Shown piece by piece: positions 1 through 9,680 of a DNA stretch of 64,000 nt. The DNA lies in contig JAEUWY010000004.1 in the NCBI GenBank assembly GCA_022059125.1, positions 2,790,001-2,854,000 of the forward strand, in the 5' to 3' direction. The notes beneath the pieces were generated by a model. The model saw only the letters and a program-made list of their open reading frames with translations, did no database searches and had not been told where the DNA came from. Each line of letters starts with the position of its first letter. Positions within the stretch are counted from its first letter, which is position 1. The stretch comes from Corynespora cassiicola. Lineage: Eukaryota > Ascomycota > Dothideomycetes > Pleosporales > Corynesporascaceae. Both the position numbers and the translations under genes were made by a program.

Positions 1-816
1 AGTTCTCTCGTGGTTCAGCGCAATTGAGGGGGGAGGCAGGCGACACGCGAGGGGGCAAGGCGTCTATTTTTGCTTCTGAAACGGCCCACGAGGTGGGCGA
101 GGCGGCGGGCCGTGGTGGGACTATTCCCTCAAATGTCAGGCATCCCAATCCGGAAATGACAATGACAAGCCGGGCCTTGAGCTGTGGCTGTGAGACAGCA
201 CCGGCGATGGGCCGACGCCCCCGCGGGCTGGGATCCCTCGCGCGCGTCTGGGAAAAAGAAAAGCAGGGCGAGCGACGACGGTGCCGACGGGACGTGTGCA
301 GCAGCAGAGGAGAGAGGAGAGAGGAGAGATGAGTTGTCTGGAGGTCGGTGCCTGAGGCTGGCCAGCGTGATGATGGAGCGGGCTGAGGCCAAGGCCGACG
401 TCAGGACGTCAGGACGTCAGGACGCCAGGCCCCCAGCCACGCGGGAAGACGGCCGTGGCATATGCCCGCTTCCATCACCATCCACCTTGGAACGCTGCGG
501 CCTGCGGCCTGCGGGATCGCGCTGTCCCACAATGACTGCGCCGCGGCGGGTTTCACTGCCCAGTGCTGACGGCCGCTGCCTGCCTGCCTTGCTCTACTTT
601 ACCTCGACGTCTCCTGCCAGTCGTCCGGCTAACAGCCTTGTAGCTAACCTCCAGTCTCAACTGACCTGACCTTGGGAGCTTGCCCAGGTGCACAACCGCC
701 CTCTCCCCGTCCAGCCTCGCCTCCGCGCTGCATTGCGTCGCGTGCGTCGGAGCTCCCCCGAGTCAGTGCCCAGCAGACTGCGACGACGGGAACGCGCAAG
801 CAACGCGTGGGTCAGC
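1..816. other. GC-rich leader region without a supported gene
   Basis: Several overlapping open frames cross this stretch, but they are low-complexity Arg/Ser/Pro-rich readings of GC-rich DNA and none resembles a protein. It is probably the promoter and 5' leader of the gene beginning at 817. It contains a four-copy 8-bp repeat, listed separately. Confidence 0.5.
397..428. repeat. Four tandem GACGTCAG-type units
   Basis: The 8-bp unit GACGTCAG is repeated three times exactly, and a fourth time with one change (GACGCCAG). Each exact unit contains the ACGT core and differs by one base from the CRE/ATF palindrome TGACGTCA. It lies about 390 bp upstream of the start codon at 817, so it could be a clustered bZIP-factor site; that role is inferred. 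Confidence 0.6.
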
Positions 817-1549
817 ATGGAGGTACGTGCGGGTTGCTTGCGGCATGGGCGACTGGAAGCTTTTGGACATGTCTAACGTGGCCGTCGAGATCCGGTCCGC
901 TTGCGGAAGCACAGGATGCCCAAGAAGCTCAGGCTTCTGGCCGATCCATCATCCAAATACTGACATGCCTGCTCAGGGTCCTACCGAGCCTTCCCACCAC
1001 CACGAGCCCATGCCATCGCCATCCTCTACCCCAATGCTGCCGCCCGACGACGACGACCACTCGGCCACCGCCGCGAAGCCGCTCCCCGACCTACCGAGCC
1101 ATGCTCCTCCAGCCGTGGACCACCTTGAACCCTACCGCGACGACCCCGAGAGCCCTGAGCATGCTCCCGTCCCCGCATCGCCGGCGCTGCAGCCCTGCCG
1201 TGCCATATCTGCGCCTCAGCCTCACGCTCAACCCCAATTCCCATTCGTGCCCTACACCGACGCTGAGCCCGACGACTCGGACGATGTTCCCCTCGCCCAC
1301 CTCTACCCATACCCCACCGAAGCTCCGCCCTCGTACTACGTCGCGGTTCGGGGCCCGTATCGCGATACACTGATCCAGCACATCCCCCCCACCTTCTTGG
1401 GGCACCGCGACGAGGAAGCCGGCATCGACCAGGCACAGTTGGACGATGGGGGCCGCACCATGGAGCGCGTCATTGCCATGTTCATCATCGCTTTTGCCCT
1501 ACTGATCATATCAGGAGTACTTGCTTGGCAGGTATTGTACTACATGTGA
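817..1549 (+). CDS. Proline-rich protein with C-terminal membrane anchor
   Basis: I do not recognise the family. The preferred model has a six-base first exon (817-822, ATG GAG) followed by a GTACGT donor. The intron ends at 976 after a CTGAC branch-like motif and CTCAG, and exon 2 runs 977-1549 in frame, giving 192 residues. An alternative is an unspliced start at 965. The N-terminal 160 residues are rich in Pro, Asp and Ser and look disordered. A hydrophobic segment near the end (core FIIAFALLIISGVLAW) followed by only six residues suggests a tail-anchored membrane protein facing the cytosol. Function is unknown. Confidence 0.6.
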
Positions 1550-2251
1550 TTGCCACCCCTTGTGTCGAACTAGGCTCTAAAAGCGGACTGGCAGGTGCTC
1601 TCGCCTCCGCTGTTCAACAATGACAATTAGAGAGAGAGAGGGAGAGAGAGAGAGAGACGGAAGGGAAAGAAGAAGGCTTGGTTTCCACCTGGAGTGCGAA
1701 AAGAGACGGGTTGCATTTGATTTGGCTGGCGTCACTATGATACCTACAGTGCATTATACTTGGAGTTTGGGGGTACGGATTTCCTTTGTTTTGGGGCCGT
1801 ATGGAACTCGGGCCTTTGGATGCCATTTTCAGAATTTCACCTTTTTTGCGTGCGGACCAAGCGCATACGCCGTTATTCGAATGTGCCCCTGATTGTCCCC
1901 GCTTGGGTGGTGCCGGCTGGAAATTCAATGTTGCCGATCTTGACGCGGCAGTGGCATCAGATTCAGGGCTAGGATCTGCAGGCTCAGCCGCAAGAATACA
2001 AGGCATGGGATTCTCTGCATCAAGGCATTGCCACCCGCTCGATATGTTGGTTGGTAACTTTGCAGAAGACGGCGACACACTCAATTCTACCGTTTCGCAA
2101 CTAAGATCCCTACTTCCCCGTAACTTTCCACCCCACAGGTATTGACTCAAAGAGCAAGGCCAAACAACGACTGATTTCTTTTTATACCGGCCGTCCACAC
2201 CACTCCAAACGCCCATGTCCTGCACCTCCCCCGCATCATACCACAATCTAT
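1550..2251. other. Intergenic, with GA microsatellite
   Basis: This is a gap of about 700 bp between the tail-anchored protein and the convergent cupin gene. Open frames here are unconvincing. The only structured element is a GA-rich simple repeat at 1629-1657. Confidence 0.6.
1629..1657. repeat. GA dinucleotide microsatellite
   Basis: This is an almost pure AG run with one GG interruption, about 30 bp long. Confidence 0.85.
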
Positions 2252-2854
2252 TTATTTCTTGCTCATCTCCTCCAGCATCTCCTTGGCCGGCATCGTTGCA
2301 AACCGAGCCATGACCTCGAGGTTCTTCTCCTTGCTCATCTTCTCATCGCTGCGGCTCACCTCGGACAAGATCCTGAAGTAGTCAATGTAAAACGCGGGCG
2401 TGTACGTGTTGAAGAACTTTGCCTCGACGTCAAAGGGGTTGGAGAAGGTGTGGGGCGCGCGGATGGGCACCGTCACGTAGTCGCCCTCCTTTGCATCGAC
2501 AATCTGGCCGTCGGGCGCGTGGAACCGGATCGTGCCTTGGGTGACGAGGAACGTTTCGTCGTGCATTTCGTGCCAGTGCGCGGGCGGGCCAGCAGTGCCG
2601 GCAGGCACGGTGAATTCGGCGCTGCCGATGCGGTTGTCTTTTTTTTCAATCGGATGCTTTTAGCATTTGCCCTTCTTTCTCTCTTCATTGGAGAGGCGGG
2701 CAGGTAGGTACACACCTGTTCTCGAGCCGTCTTCCATGACGCGGCAGGTGATGTGGCCGAGCTGGAGGATCTCGCCCGTCTTTGCGGGGACGTAGTTTAT
2801 GGGGCGGCGGGGCATCTCCATCCTTGCCAATGCTTGTCTGGCTTCGTCGTCCAT
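2252..2854 (-). CDS. Cupin-domain protein, quercetinase-like
   Basis: This is a single-domain cupin of 174 residues. Exon 1 is 2854-2716 and exon 2 is 2637-2252. The intron has a GTGTGT donor and an A-rich AAAAAAG acceptor, and the join restores the sequence RTDNRIGSAEFTVPAG. The first metal-binding cupin motif is visible as HWHEMHDE, followed by the conserved glycine of TQGTIRFHAPDG. The second motif is seen around APHTFSNP, with one His. This arrangement is typical of small fungal cupins related to quercetin 2,3-dioxygenases. The substrate cannot be told. No signal peptide is seen, so it is probably cytosolic. The start is the first in-frame ATG; an upstream TTG exists but is unlikely. Confidence 0.85.
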
Positions 2855-3589
2855 GGCGATGTGTTGTAGGACAAACAATCTACTAGGCTGTGCGTGGTTG
2901 AGGGCAAGGGAACGTGCAATGCGATTGAGGCAGGAATCAGAGCGTGGGAGCTGAAGCTGAAGCTGGCCAGATCACAGCTGAAGGGAAGCAAAAGAAATAT
3001 ACCTAGGTCTCACTTGACTAGACGCGATGCAGATATCAATTGCGGAGAGCCGATGTAGCTGCAGCTGTCACTGCACGTCAGCTTTGGCCTGTGAGGGGTT
3101 CGGCCAGCAGCAAACGAAGCATCATCTTATAGAACCGCAATGTGTTCCCTTCCATCAGTCTATACGTCACTGCCGACCAGCTCATCCCTCGCTGATCGGG
3201 GGTTGAAGTCGGTATGCTCGGATGCCGAAGGAGAAATGCCCCTCCTCTGCGAGCGGCATAGTGCGGGGAAGCTTCTCGGGCGGAGCCGAATCCTGGGCTG
3301 TCCAGCACCTTTCCCAACACCTTCCACCCTCATTATCGGAGGCAACCACATTACGAAATCACCTTGAGGGGTTGATGGCACCAACCAATTTTGATTGCAT
3401 GCTCGAGTCTTGAGATTCGGTCTCGACTGAGTCACGAAAGCTCGAACATGCAATCAAACTTGGTTGATACCAGTACCTGTTCAAGGTGACCGCACTAACC
3501 TCCCCTCACCAACCCTCCACGCACCAACTTCACAGCGTATCCACCGTCTACGTAACCCACCGCTCACCCTCCAAACCCATCCACCCACC
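2855..3589. other. Divergent promoter region between cupin and UCH genes
   Basis: No gene is seen. It contains one near-copy of a recurring palindrome (2998-3007) about 145 bp upstream of the cupin start. Confidence 0.6.
2998..3007. repeat. TACCTAGGT palindrome copy (9 of 10 bases)
   Basis: The sequence TACCTAGGTC is one base short of the palindrome TACCTAGGTA found exactly four more times in this window. It lies upstream of the cupin start. Confidence 0.6.
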
Positions 3590-4324
3590 ATGCCGACCAA
3601 AACCTTCGACGTCCTCGAAAACAACCCCGAGGTAATGAACCACCTCGCCCAATCCCTCGGCCTCGACCCCTCCCTCTCCTTCCACGACATCTACTCCCTC
3701 ACCGACCCCGACTTGCTCGCCTTGATCCCGCGCCCCGCCCTCGCCCTCCTCGTCATCATCCCCCTCACCCCGACCTGGCACGAATCCCGCACCGCCGAGG
3801 ACAAGGACAAGGGCGAGTACCAAGGCAAGGGCGAGGCTGAACCCACAATCTGGTTCACGCAGACCATCGGCCACGCGTGCGGAAGCATCGGGCTCGTGCA
3901 CTGCGTGCTCAACAGCGAGGCAGCGGCCCGCCGCATCAACCCGGGCTCCACGCTCGACCAGATCCGCAGGGACGCGCTGCCCAGGGCCATGCTGGAGCGC
4001 GCGAGGGTGCTCGAGGAGTCTGAAGCGTTTGAGAGGGCGCACCAGGAGGCGGCCCGGCTGGGGGATACAGAGGTGCCGACCAAGGAGGAGGGGCATCGGT
4101 TGGGGCAGCACTTTGTGGCGTTTGTCAAGGCCAAGGATGGGCATTTGTGGGAGTTGGAGGGCGCGAGGAAGGGCCCGTTGGATAGGGGGCTGTTGGCCGA
4201 GGATGAGGATGTGCTGAGTCCTGCGGCGCTGGAGAGGGGGATTGGGAGGTTGATGAGGATTGAGGCGGAGAAGGGGGGGGATTTGAGGTTTTCGGCCATT
4301 GCGCTTGCGGAGAGCGTGGAGTAG
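3590..4324 (+). CDS. Ubiquitin C-terminal hydrolase (peptidase C12, UCHL3/Yuh1 type)
   Basis: This single-exon gene encodes 244 residues, the usual size for the compact UCH family. These enzymes cleave small adducts from the C terminus of ubiquitin in the cytosol and nucleus. The oxyanion Gln and catalytic Cys are seen in QTIGHACGSIGL (Q91, C97), and the catalytic His in GQHFVAF (H174). The third triad residue, normally Asp in an ELDG motif, is Glu here (WELEGARKGP, E190). The crossover-loop region lies between C97 and H174. The ATG at 3590 follows a CACC context and matches the family's N terminus (NNPEVMNHLAQSLGL); earlier in-frame codons have no ATG worth preferring. Confidence 0.93.
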   Translation: MPTKTFDVLENNPEVMNHLAQSLGLDPSLSFHDIYSLTDPDLLALIPRPALALLVIIPLTPTWHESRTAEDKDKGEYQGKGEAEPTIWFTQTIGHACGSIGLVHCVLNSEAAARRINPGSTLDQIRRDALPRAMLERARVLEESEAFERAHQEAARLGDTEVPTKEEGHRLGQHFVAFVKAKDGHLWELEGARKGPLDRGLLAEDEDVLSPAALERGIGRLMRIEAEKGGDLRFSAIALAESVE

Positions 4325-5158
4325 GGCTGACTGCTAATGTGCAGTTGCTTTTCGGGGAATGGATTATGGCGTATTCGGGAATGGACTCACCTTGGGTTTC
4401 TAGTTCGTCAGGGAGTGGTTGGCTCGGCTTTGGCGTTAAGACTGCATACGCCTTGCATCAGGCGCCGTGGAATCTCTCAATCTCAGGCAGAGATATCACA
4501 CCATTGCATATATACCCTCCAAAAGGCCGAGCTCATGAATCACGAATAGCTGATAATATAATAAAATCCATCAAGTAGGCTGATTAATAGTAGAGTAGAT
4601 CAGTCTGGATGTGCATATGATGAATGGAACGAGAAACATGGATAATGCCACAAGATTATGACTCTCCCTTTGACTTTTGTCGGAACCAACTTTACTCTCA
4701 GCTTGTGACTTGTGTTGATTTCATGGCTTTACCTTTCCGCCGACTGATGGATGTGCACTGTTAGCTGGGGCAGGTAAAGAAAGCACTTATCTATTCGGCT
4801 GGGAAGTTATAGTGATCACCGCCTCTGGAAAAAAATCTTGTCCTAGGAGCACGGTGTGATTACATTTATCCTTGGCATCAAAGTTGTGCAAGTTCGAAGG
4901 GACAGCTTGTTACACCGCCGTCTCCTTTCCAAGAGATCTGCCCGCTTACGCCGTTTACTGCCCATACGAAAAAACGGGACGTGTAGTATTTCAAGGGAAT
5001 AACCAAATGACAGCGGGTCTTCGCAAATTGCGTGCAAAGGGGTCGGCCACAATGTTTGCTGAAAGGGGCGCAAAAAGGGGACATGTCCGCCAACAACACC
5101 ACCACCACCACCACCACCAACTAAAAAATGCAAAAAAATGAACCGGTTCGGAGGGTTG
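4325..5158. other. Intergenic between UCH gene and tRNA-Asp
   Basis: No gene is seen. It includes a short ACC repeat near its end. Confidence 0.6.
5091..5120. repeat. ACC trinucleotide repeat
   Basis: About seven ACC units follow CAACAA. Confidence 0.85.
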
Positions 5159-5246
5159 CTCTCCCTCGGGGAATCGAACCCCGGTCTCCCGCGCTTGCTA
5201 ACTTGCGTTTGACAAGCGGAAATCATGACCACTAGACCAAGGAAGA
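5159..5246 (-). tRNA. tRNA-Asp (anticodon GTC) with 16-nt intron
   Basis: Read on the minus strand, TCTTCCT (5246-5240) pairs fully, with one G-U pair, to AGGGAGA (5166-5160), with discriminator G at 5159. The D arm contains CTAGTGGTCA, a good A box. The T arm is CGGGG-TTCGATT-CCCCG, a perfect B box. The anticodon loop reads TTGTCA, giving GTC (5213-5211). A 16-nt intron (5209-5194) interrupts the loop right after position 37, the canonical site. The anticodon stem TCCGC/GCGGG closes once the intron is removed. The mature length is 72 nt, usual for tRNA-Asp. Confidence 0.93.
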
Positions 5247-6104
5247 CAGTAGATGACTTGGGTCACCTCTTGGTGATTTGATGAGGATAGTTAACTCAAT
5301 AAATTATATATAGCTGTTTGAACCAGCTGGCAACGAACGGTCTACAGGCGATTTCGAATTGTTCAAGTGCGCCACACTTTGCCGCGTGGGGCTGCGGAGA
5401 TGTTCCAAAAGGAGCGATTGATGCCCAAGCGAAAAAAAATATACTAGGACCATCCTAGTCCCCCCGCTGACAAACGCACGACATTTTGCCACCTTAGTTA
5501 AGTCGTCGGAGGTTGTATCAACGTGGATGCGTAAATTAAAGATTATAAGTTTTGCTTGGTCGACATTAAGAATAAGGCATAGAGCAGCTTAGATATGACT
5601 CACGAGCCTTTTTTCTAATTCTTCAATTCTTCTCCAGCTACTACTAATGAGCCTTTAGCTGAACACACTTTTTTGTTAAATATTGCACAGGAATAGCCAC
5701 ATTAGTTCGGCACATGTCACCCGACAGATCGAAGATCTAGGAGAAGTACTAGATTTACAGGTAACATGAATTTGGTGTCTTCCTTGTATGATCTCATGGA
5801 ACGATGGCTTAAATATCACTGCCACCAGATCGTAGTCTCGGTCTTGCCGGCCCAGAAGATTGAAAGCGCAGCAGATCGGACAGTGAGATACCATCTGGCC
5901 ACGGTTGGTCGACCATGGGCCAAAATCATACCGTGAGGAAACTCGATGAATGGTAAGCAAACTGCACACAATGTGGCCCCATACAATACATGTCTCATCG
6001 CCGACGCTCAGCATCGGGCCCTGGACGAAGTCAAGCATCGCCCAATGCCTGCCAGTCCGACTCACAGACCGCGTAACTCCGTCCGCAAGCCAGCCATTCC
6101 TCGC
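5247..6104. other. Intergenic, AT-richer
   Basis: I see no gene, repeat or RNA in this stretch. Confidence 0.55.
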
Positions 6105-7970
6105 TCAAAATGCAAGTCCTGGGTACTCGGGCAGCTCAAAGGCAACATGCCTGCCGCGGCGCCGCGCATTCCTGGCGGCTTCCTGCTTCTCCTCCTCCTC
6201 CTCCTTGGCCAACTCGCGGTAGCACTTGTGCCCATGCTTGTAATGCTCGTGATAGCGCTGGCACCACGCGCCCTCAGTGCCCTCCTCAATCTTCAAGGTG
6301 AGGTGCCGGCGCACCAGCCACAGGGTCGACTGCAGCGTCTCGCCCAGCACCTCCTGGCTCCAGCTCTCATAGTCGGTGCCGGCCATGTACACGGCCAGCT
6401 TGTCGCCGCACAGCGCCATGGCGTCGGCCCACACCATGCGTGCGCCGCAGTCCCTGGCCGTGTGGTTGAACAGCTCGTTGATGCGGCGCGAGTTGAAGTC
6501 GGTGACGCTGTCGTCCAGCGCCGGGTCCAGGACGTCGAGGTGGTAGTCGGGCGCGTCGGGGTCTACGTACGGGCGCTTGTTCTTTCGCCAGATGCGCGTC
6601 GACCTGTCGCCGGGGAGCTTGCGGAAGGCCCGGATCCACGTGTCGGTGATCAGGTCGCACGTGTTCCAGTCTCGACCTTGGTAGCACACAATGTAGAGGT
6701 GGGTCAGGTCGGTGGCGGTCCATGGCTTTTCTACGTCCCCAGCAACAATTTGTTCCGGCAGGTCGACTTGAATCTCGGGTTGCTCGCGCAGGGTGTCGGC
6801 CATGGCGAATACATTCTCGTCGATGTGGGCGGTTTTTATGAGGTCCATCTTGGCGGCGGGAGAGAGCGGCTCTAGGTTGTCGTCGGAGTGGTCTGCGGGA
6901 GTTGTGGATTCGTCTTCAAGCAAATCTGGAATTCTGGGAAGATTTAAAGAAAAGGGAGCCGCCGCGGCTGCGTGCCCATTAGCATTGTGTTGTATGAATT
7001 CGTGGGCGGCGAATGACTTACGGGGTGAATTCGGCACGTATTCGTCACTTTGATTCCCTTCCTGTACGAACTCATGCGCATCCATTGCCTCGTTCATTTC
7101 CTCGTAGAAGAGGTACTGGTCATCCTGCTTCTTCTTCCCCGCCGTTCGTCGGCGTTTGGGGGCTGGCTCCTCTTGGTCGGCTAGATTATCATCTTGCTGC
7201 ACTTTGGTGGCTTCAACATCTTGTACATTGTTCGCAGTTCGTTGGAGTTTGAGCTCTGGCTCCATTTTATTGGCAGGTTTGTCATATTGCTGCGATTCCA
7301 AAGCTTCGCCATCTTTCACAATCATTGCCGCTCGTGGGCCGTTCCAAGCTGGCTTATCTTGGTCGCCAGCGGGACTGTCGTCTTGCTGCTCGTTCAAAGG
7401 CTCAACAGGGGTTTTGTCTCTCACTTTTCGTTGGCGCTTAGGAGCCGACTCCAGTCTTCCGGCAGGCTGATCATCTTGCTGCGCTTCTGGAGCCTCACTT
7501 GGAGCCTCAATTAGGGCCTTGTCTCTCGTGGTTCGTTGGCGTTTCACAGCTGGCTTCTCTTGGCCCACAGACTTGCCTTGTTGCTGAGCTTCCCGAGCCT
7601 CCATTTGTTTCATGCTTTTCTTCGTTCGGAATATTCTCTGTTTAGGGGGCTCTTGGTTCTCAGTGGCGGCTGCGGATGCAGATGCAGGTGCTGGCGTTGG
7701 TGTTTTAGCAGTCCTGGCGGAGGACCGCACGCCCTTGACGGCCTCTTGCGGAAGTTTACGCTTGGGGGGCATCGTTTCAGCACTGCTTCGTGAAATGATA
7801 TCGAATTTGGTTTCTTTAGAGGATTTAGATAGGAGATTGGGGATATTTAATTGTAAGTTTGGGTCAGAGGTACGAGTAGGTGGTGTTGACGTTTTGGGGG
7901 CATTTTGGGGAAAGAGCGCTTTAAAAGCGACAGAGGAGCCATTAGCCAGTGAAAGACCTGATGTATTCAT
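6105..7970 (-). CDS. Large basic/acidic repeat protein, unknown function
   Basis: This is a single open frame of 621 residues from the ATG at 7970; a second in-frame ATG at 7772 (MPPKRKLPQEAV) may be the true start, giving 555 residues. I do not recognise the family. The N-terminal half is Lys/Arg/Gln-rich and disordered. It carries about four degenerate repeats of 31-34 residues built on the pattern PKRQR...DK...QQDD.PA...EP, which look like repeated nuclear-localisation-type basic patches (KRQR, KRRR). The C-terminal third, from about residue 430 (PWTATDLTHLYIVCYQGRDW), is folded-looking with many Trp and Cys, and ends in a Lys/Glu helix. A nuclear role is a guess based on the basic patches. 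Confidence 0.75.
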   Translation of the reverse strand: MNTSGLSLANGSSVAFKALFPQNAPKTSTPPTRTSDPNLQLNIPNLLSKSSKETKFDIISRSSAETMPPKRKLPQEAVKGVRSSARTAKTPTPAPASASAAATENQEPPKQRIFRTKKSMKQMEAREAQQQGKSVGQEKPAVKRQRTTRDKALIEAPSEAPEAQQDDQPAGRLESAPKRQRKVRDKTPVEPLNEQQDDSPAGDQDKPAWNGPRAAMIVKDGEALESQQYDKPANKMEPELKLQRTANNVQDVEATKVQQDDNLADQEEPAPKRRRTAGKKKQDDQYLFYEEMNEAMDAHEFVQEGNQSDEYVPNSPRKSFAAHEFIQHNANGHAAAAAPFSLNLPRIPDLLEDESTTPADHSDDNLEPLSPAAKMDLIKTAHIDENVFAMADTLREQPEIQVDLPEQIVAGDVEKPWTATDLTHLYIVCYQGRDWNTCDLITDTWIRAFRKLPGDRSTRIWRKNKRPYVDPDAPDYHLDVLDPALDDSVTDFNSRRINELFNHTARDCGARMVWADAMALCGDKLAVYMAGTDYESWSQEVLGETLQSTLWLVRRHLTLKIEEGTEGAWCQRYHEHYKHGHKCYRELAKEEEEEKQEAARNARRRGRHVAFELPEYPGLAF

Positions 7971-9680
7971 TTTTGTTTTATTGTAAGTATTGATGAGTGA
8001 GTAGGGTGTGAAATGGCCTTATATTGTTGCGGAGGCGAGTGAATGATTTTATATTTCAAGATCCCCAGTGAAACGGCACCCTGATCTCCAACTTCGAATC
8101 ACAGCACCAAAACCAAACCGTGTACAAATCATATTCAACCAATTGAGCCGCCATATCGGTATTCCGTGCTCGCTCACTGCCGGAGAAAGGTCCCTTTATT
8201 TTAAATAAAGTACGTGAAAGTTATATTGTTGAGCAAGACCGTGCAGTCGAGCAAACAGTTCTGAAGCTTTTTCTTTTCTTTTGCGGAGCTATGCAAAGAC
8301 TTAAGATTGTATGCTTTAGGACACGTAGTTGTTACTCAGAGTGTCTCTATCAGCCCTTTGGCTCAACATGCAACCATTATAGCACAGATAATCTCAATTT
8401 GTTAGATATGTATGCTTTCAACGACAAATTATTAGTGTATACGATACTAAAGAATGAGAAAAAAGGCATGTAGTCTGAAAAGGTTCCGGTAACGCACGAG
8501 AACTTGTGCGCATTCGTGCTAGTGCGCGGAAAGAAAAGTGGAGAATGGGGAATATACGGAACACTCTGGAGTGCATAAGTGGGCATTACAGAATATAAGC
8601 TGCTGGGGAATCTTCGACCCGCTATTAAACAGGGCTCTAACAGGTGTGGAGTAGTGCATCTAGCTCAGATCTAAATTTATGGCTTGCACTAATACAGATG
8701 ATCGCTGAATGTGGAGTTGACAAGCTAGTCAACTATCGACACATCGATTGAATTCCAGTAGGTTCAAATTTATGAACGAGGACTAACTTAGGATGGAATA
8801 AAATTTCTTGTATCGTATAGTTAGTTTAGTTCTAACATCTTGGGCGATCGTCCTAAAGAGATTGGGTAAGTGATTCACGATTACAGGAGGCGTTTCCGAT
8901 GTATTCAGTGTACTCAGCTGACAGCAATGGCCAAAACCTCAATATTTTCCTTGAAAAGTGTTCAGAAATCTACTACATTTTAACAACTAGCTTTGATATA
9001 TATTAATGCTTCGCAGACTGCTCCTAGACGTGAGTTGCGTCGATTAGGGATTGCTACCAAATGTCAAACGCTAGCCGAGCTAGAATTTGTCGGCCACTTT
9101 ATGACTGGTAAGCAGTTTCCAAACAGTGGATATGGAAATAAAGCTTTGCGTTTGATTTCAAGGCAACAGAGAATGTAATTGAATGACTAGCACTCAAGGA
9201 AGTCAGGATGGACCAGGACTTGGCGTGGCAGACCATGATATCCTTAAATATTAGGTACCACTGCAGACAGCCTACCACTTTCCAAGCAAACAGCGAAATG
9301 GTAGCTATAAAGCCGTCACCGTGCTGTTGAATTTGAACATACGGTTAAAATCGGGTTCTTTTGATGGACTCAATTAGTTAATCGTTTAAAGTATAATAGG
9401 TCCTACAGCAAACTGGTTGAAATAGGGCATCCATGGTGTCTTCTCAAAGCATTCATATCACAAACGTACTCAAGTATCAGTGGTCATAAGATGGTTGTAA
9501 TCATTAAATTCATTCGTGATCGCATTGTGAATGCATGACCAAAGTCATTCTATCTCTATACCCTTGTCCTGATCGAACAACTACACGGGTAAATGCTCTC
9601 CAGGGCTCAACCTTTCATGTGTGGGAGCACACTCGGAGGCATATAGCCGGCACCCTTTTACCGACTCGTACTCAGGCCCA
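7971..9680. other. 1.7-kb AT-rich gene desert
   Basis: Only short, unconvincing open frames are present on either strand. There are no transposon protein remnants that I can recognise, no clear terminal repeats and no RNA gene. Confidence 0.6.

Noticed and set aside
3548..4299. Two long minus-strand frames across the UCH gene
   Set aside because: Low-complexity Gly/Glu/Val and Ser-rich readings opposite a well-supported UCH gene.
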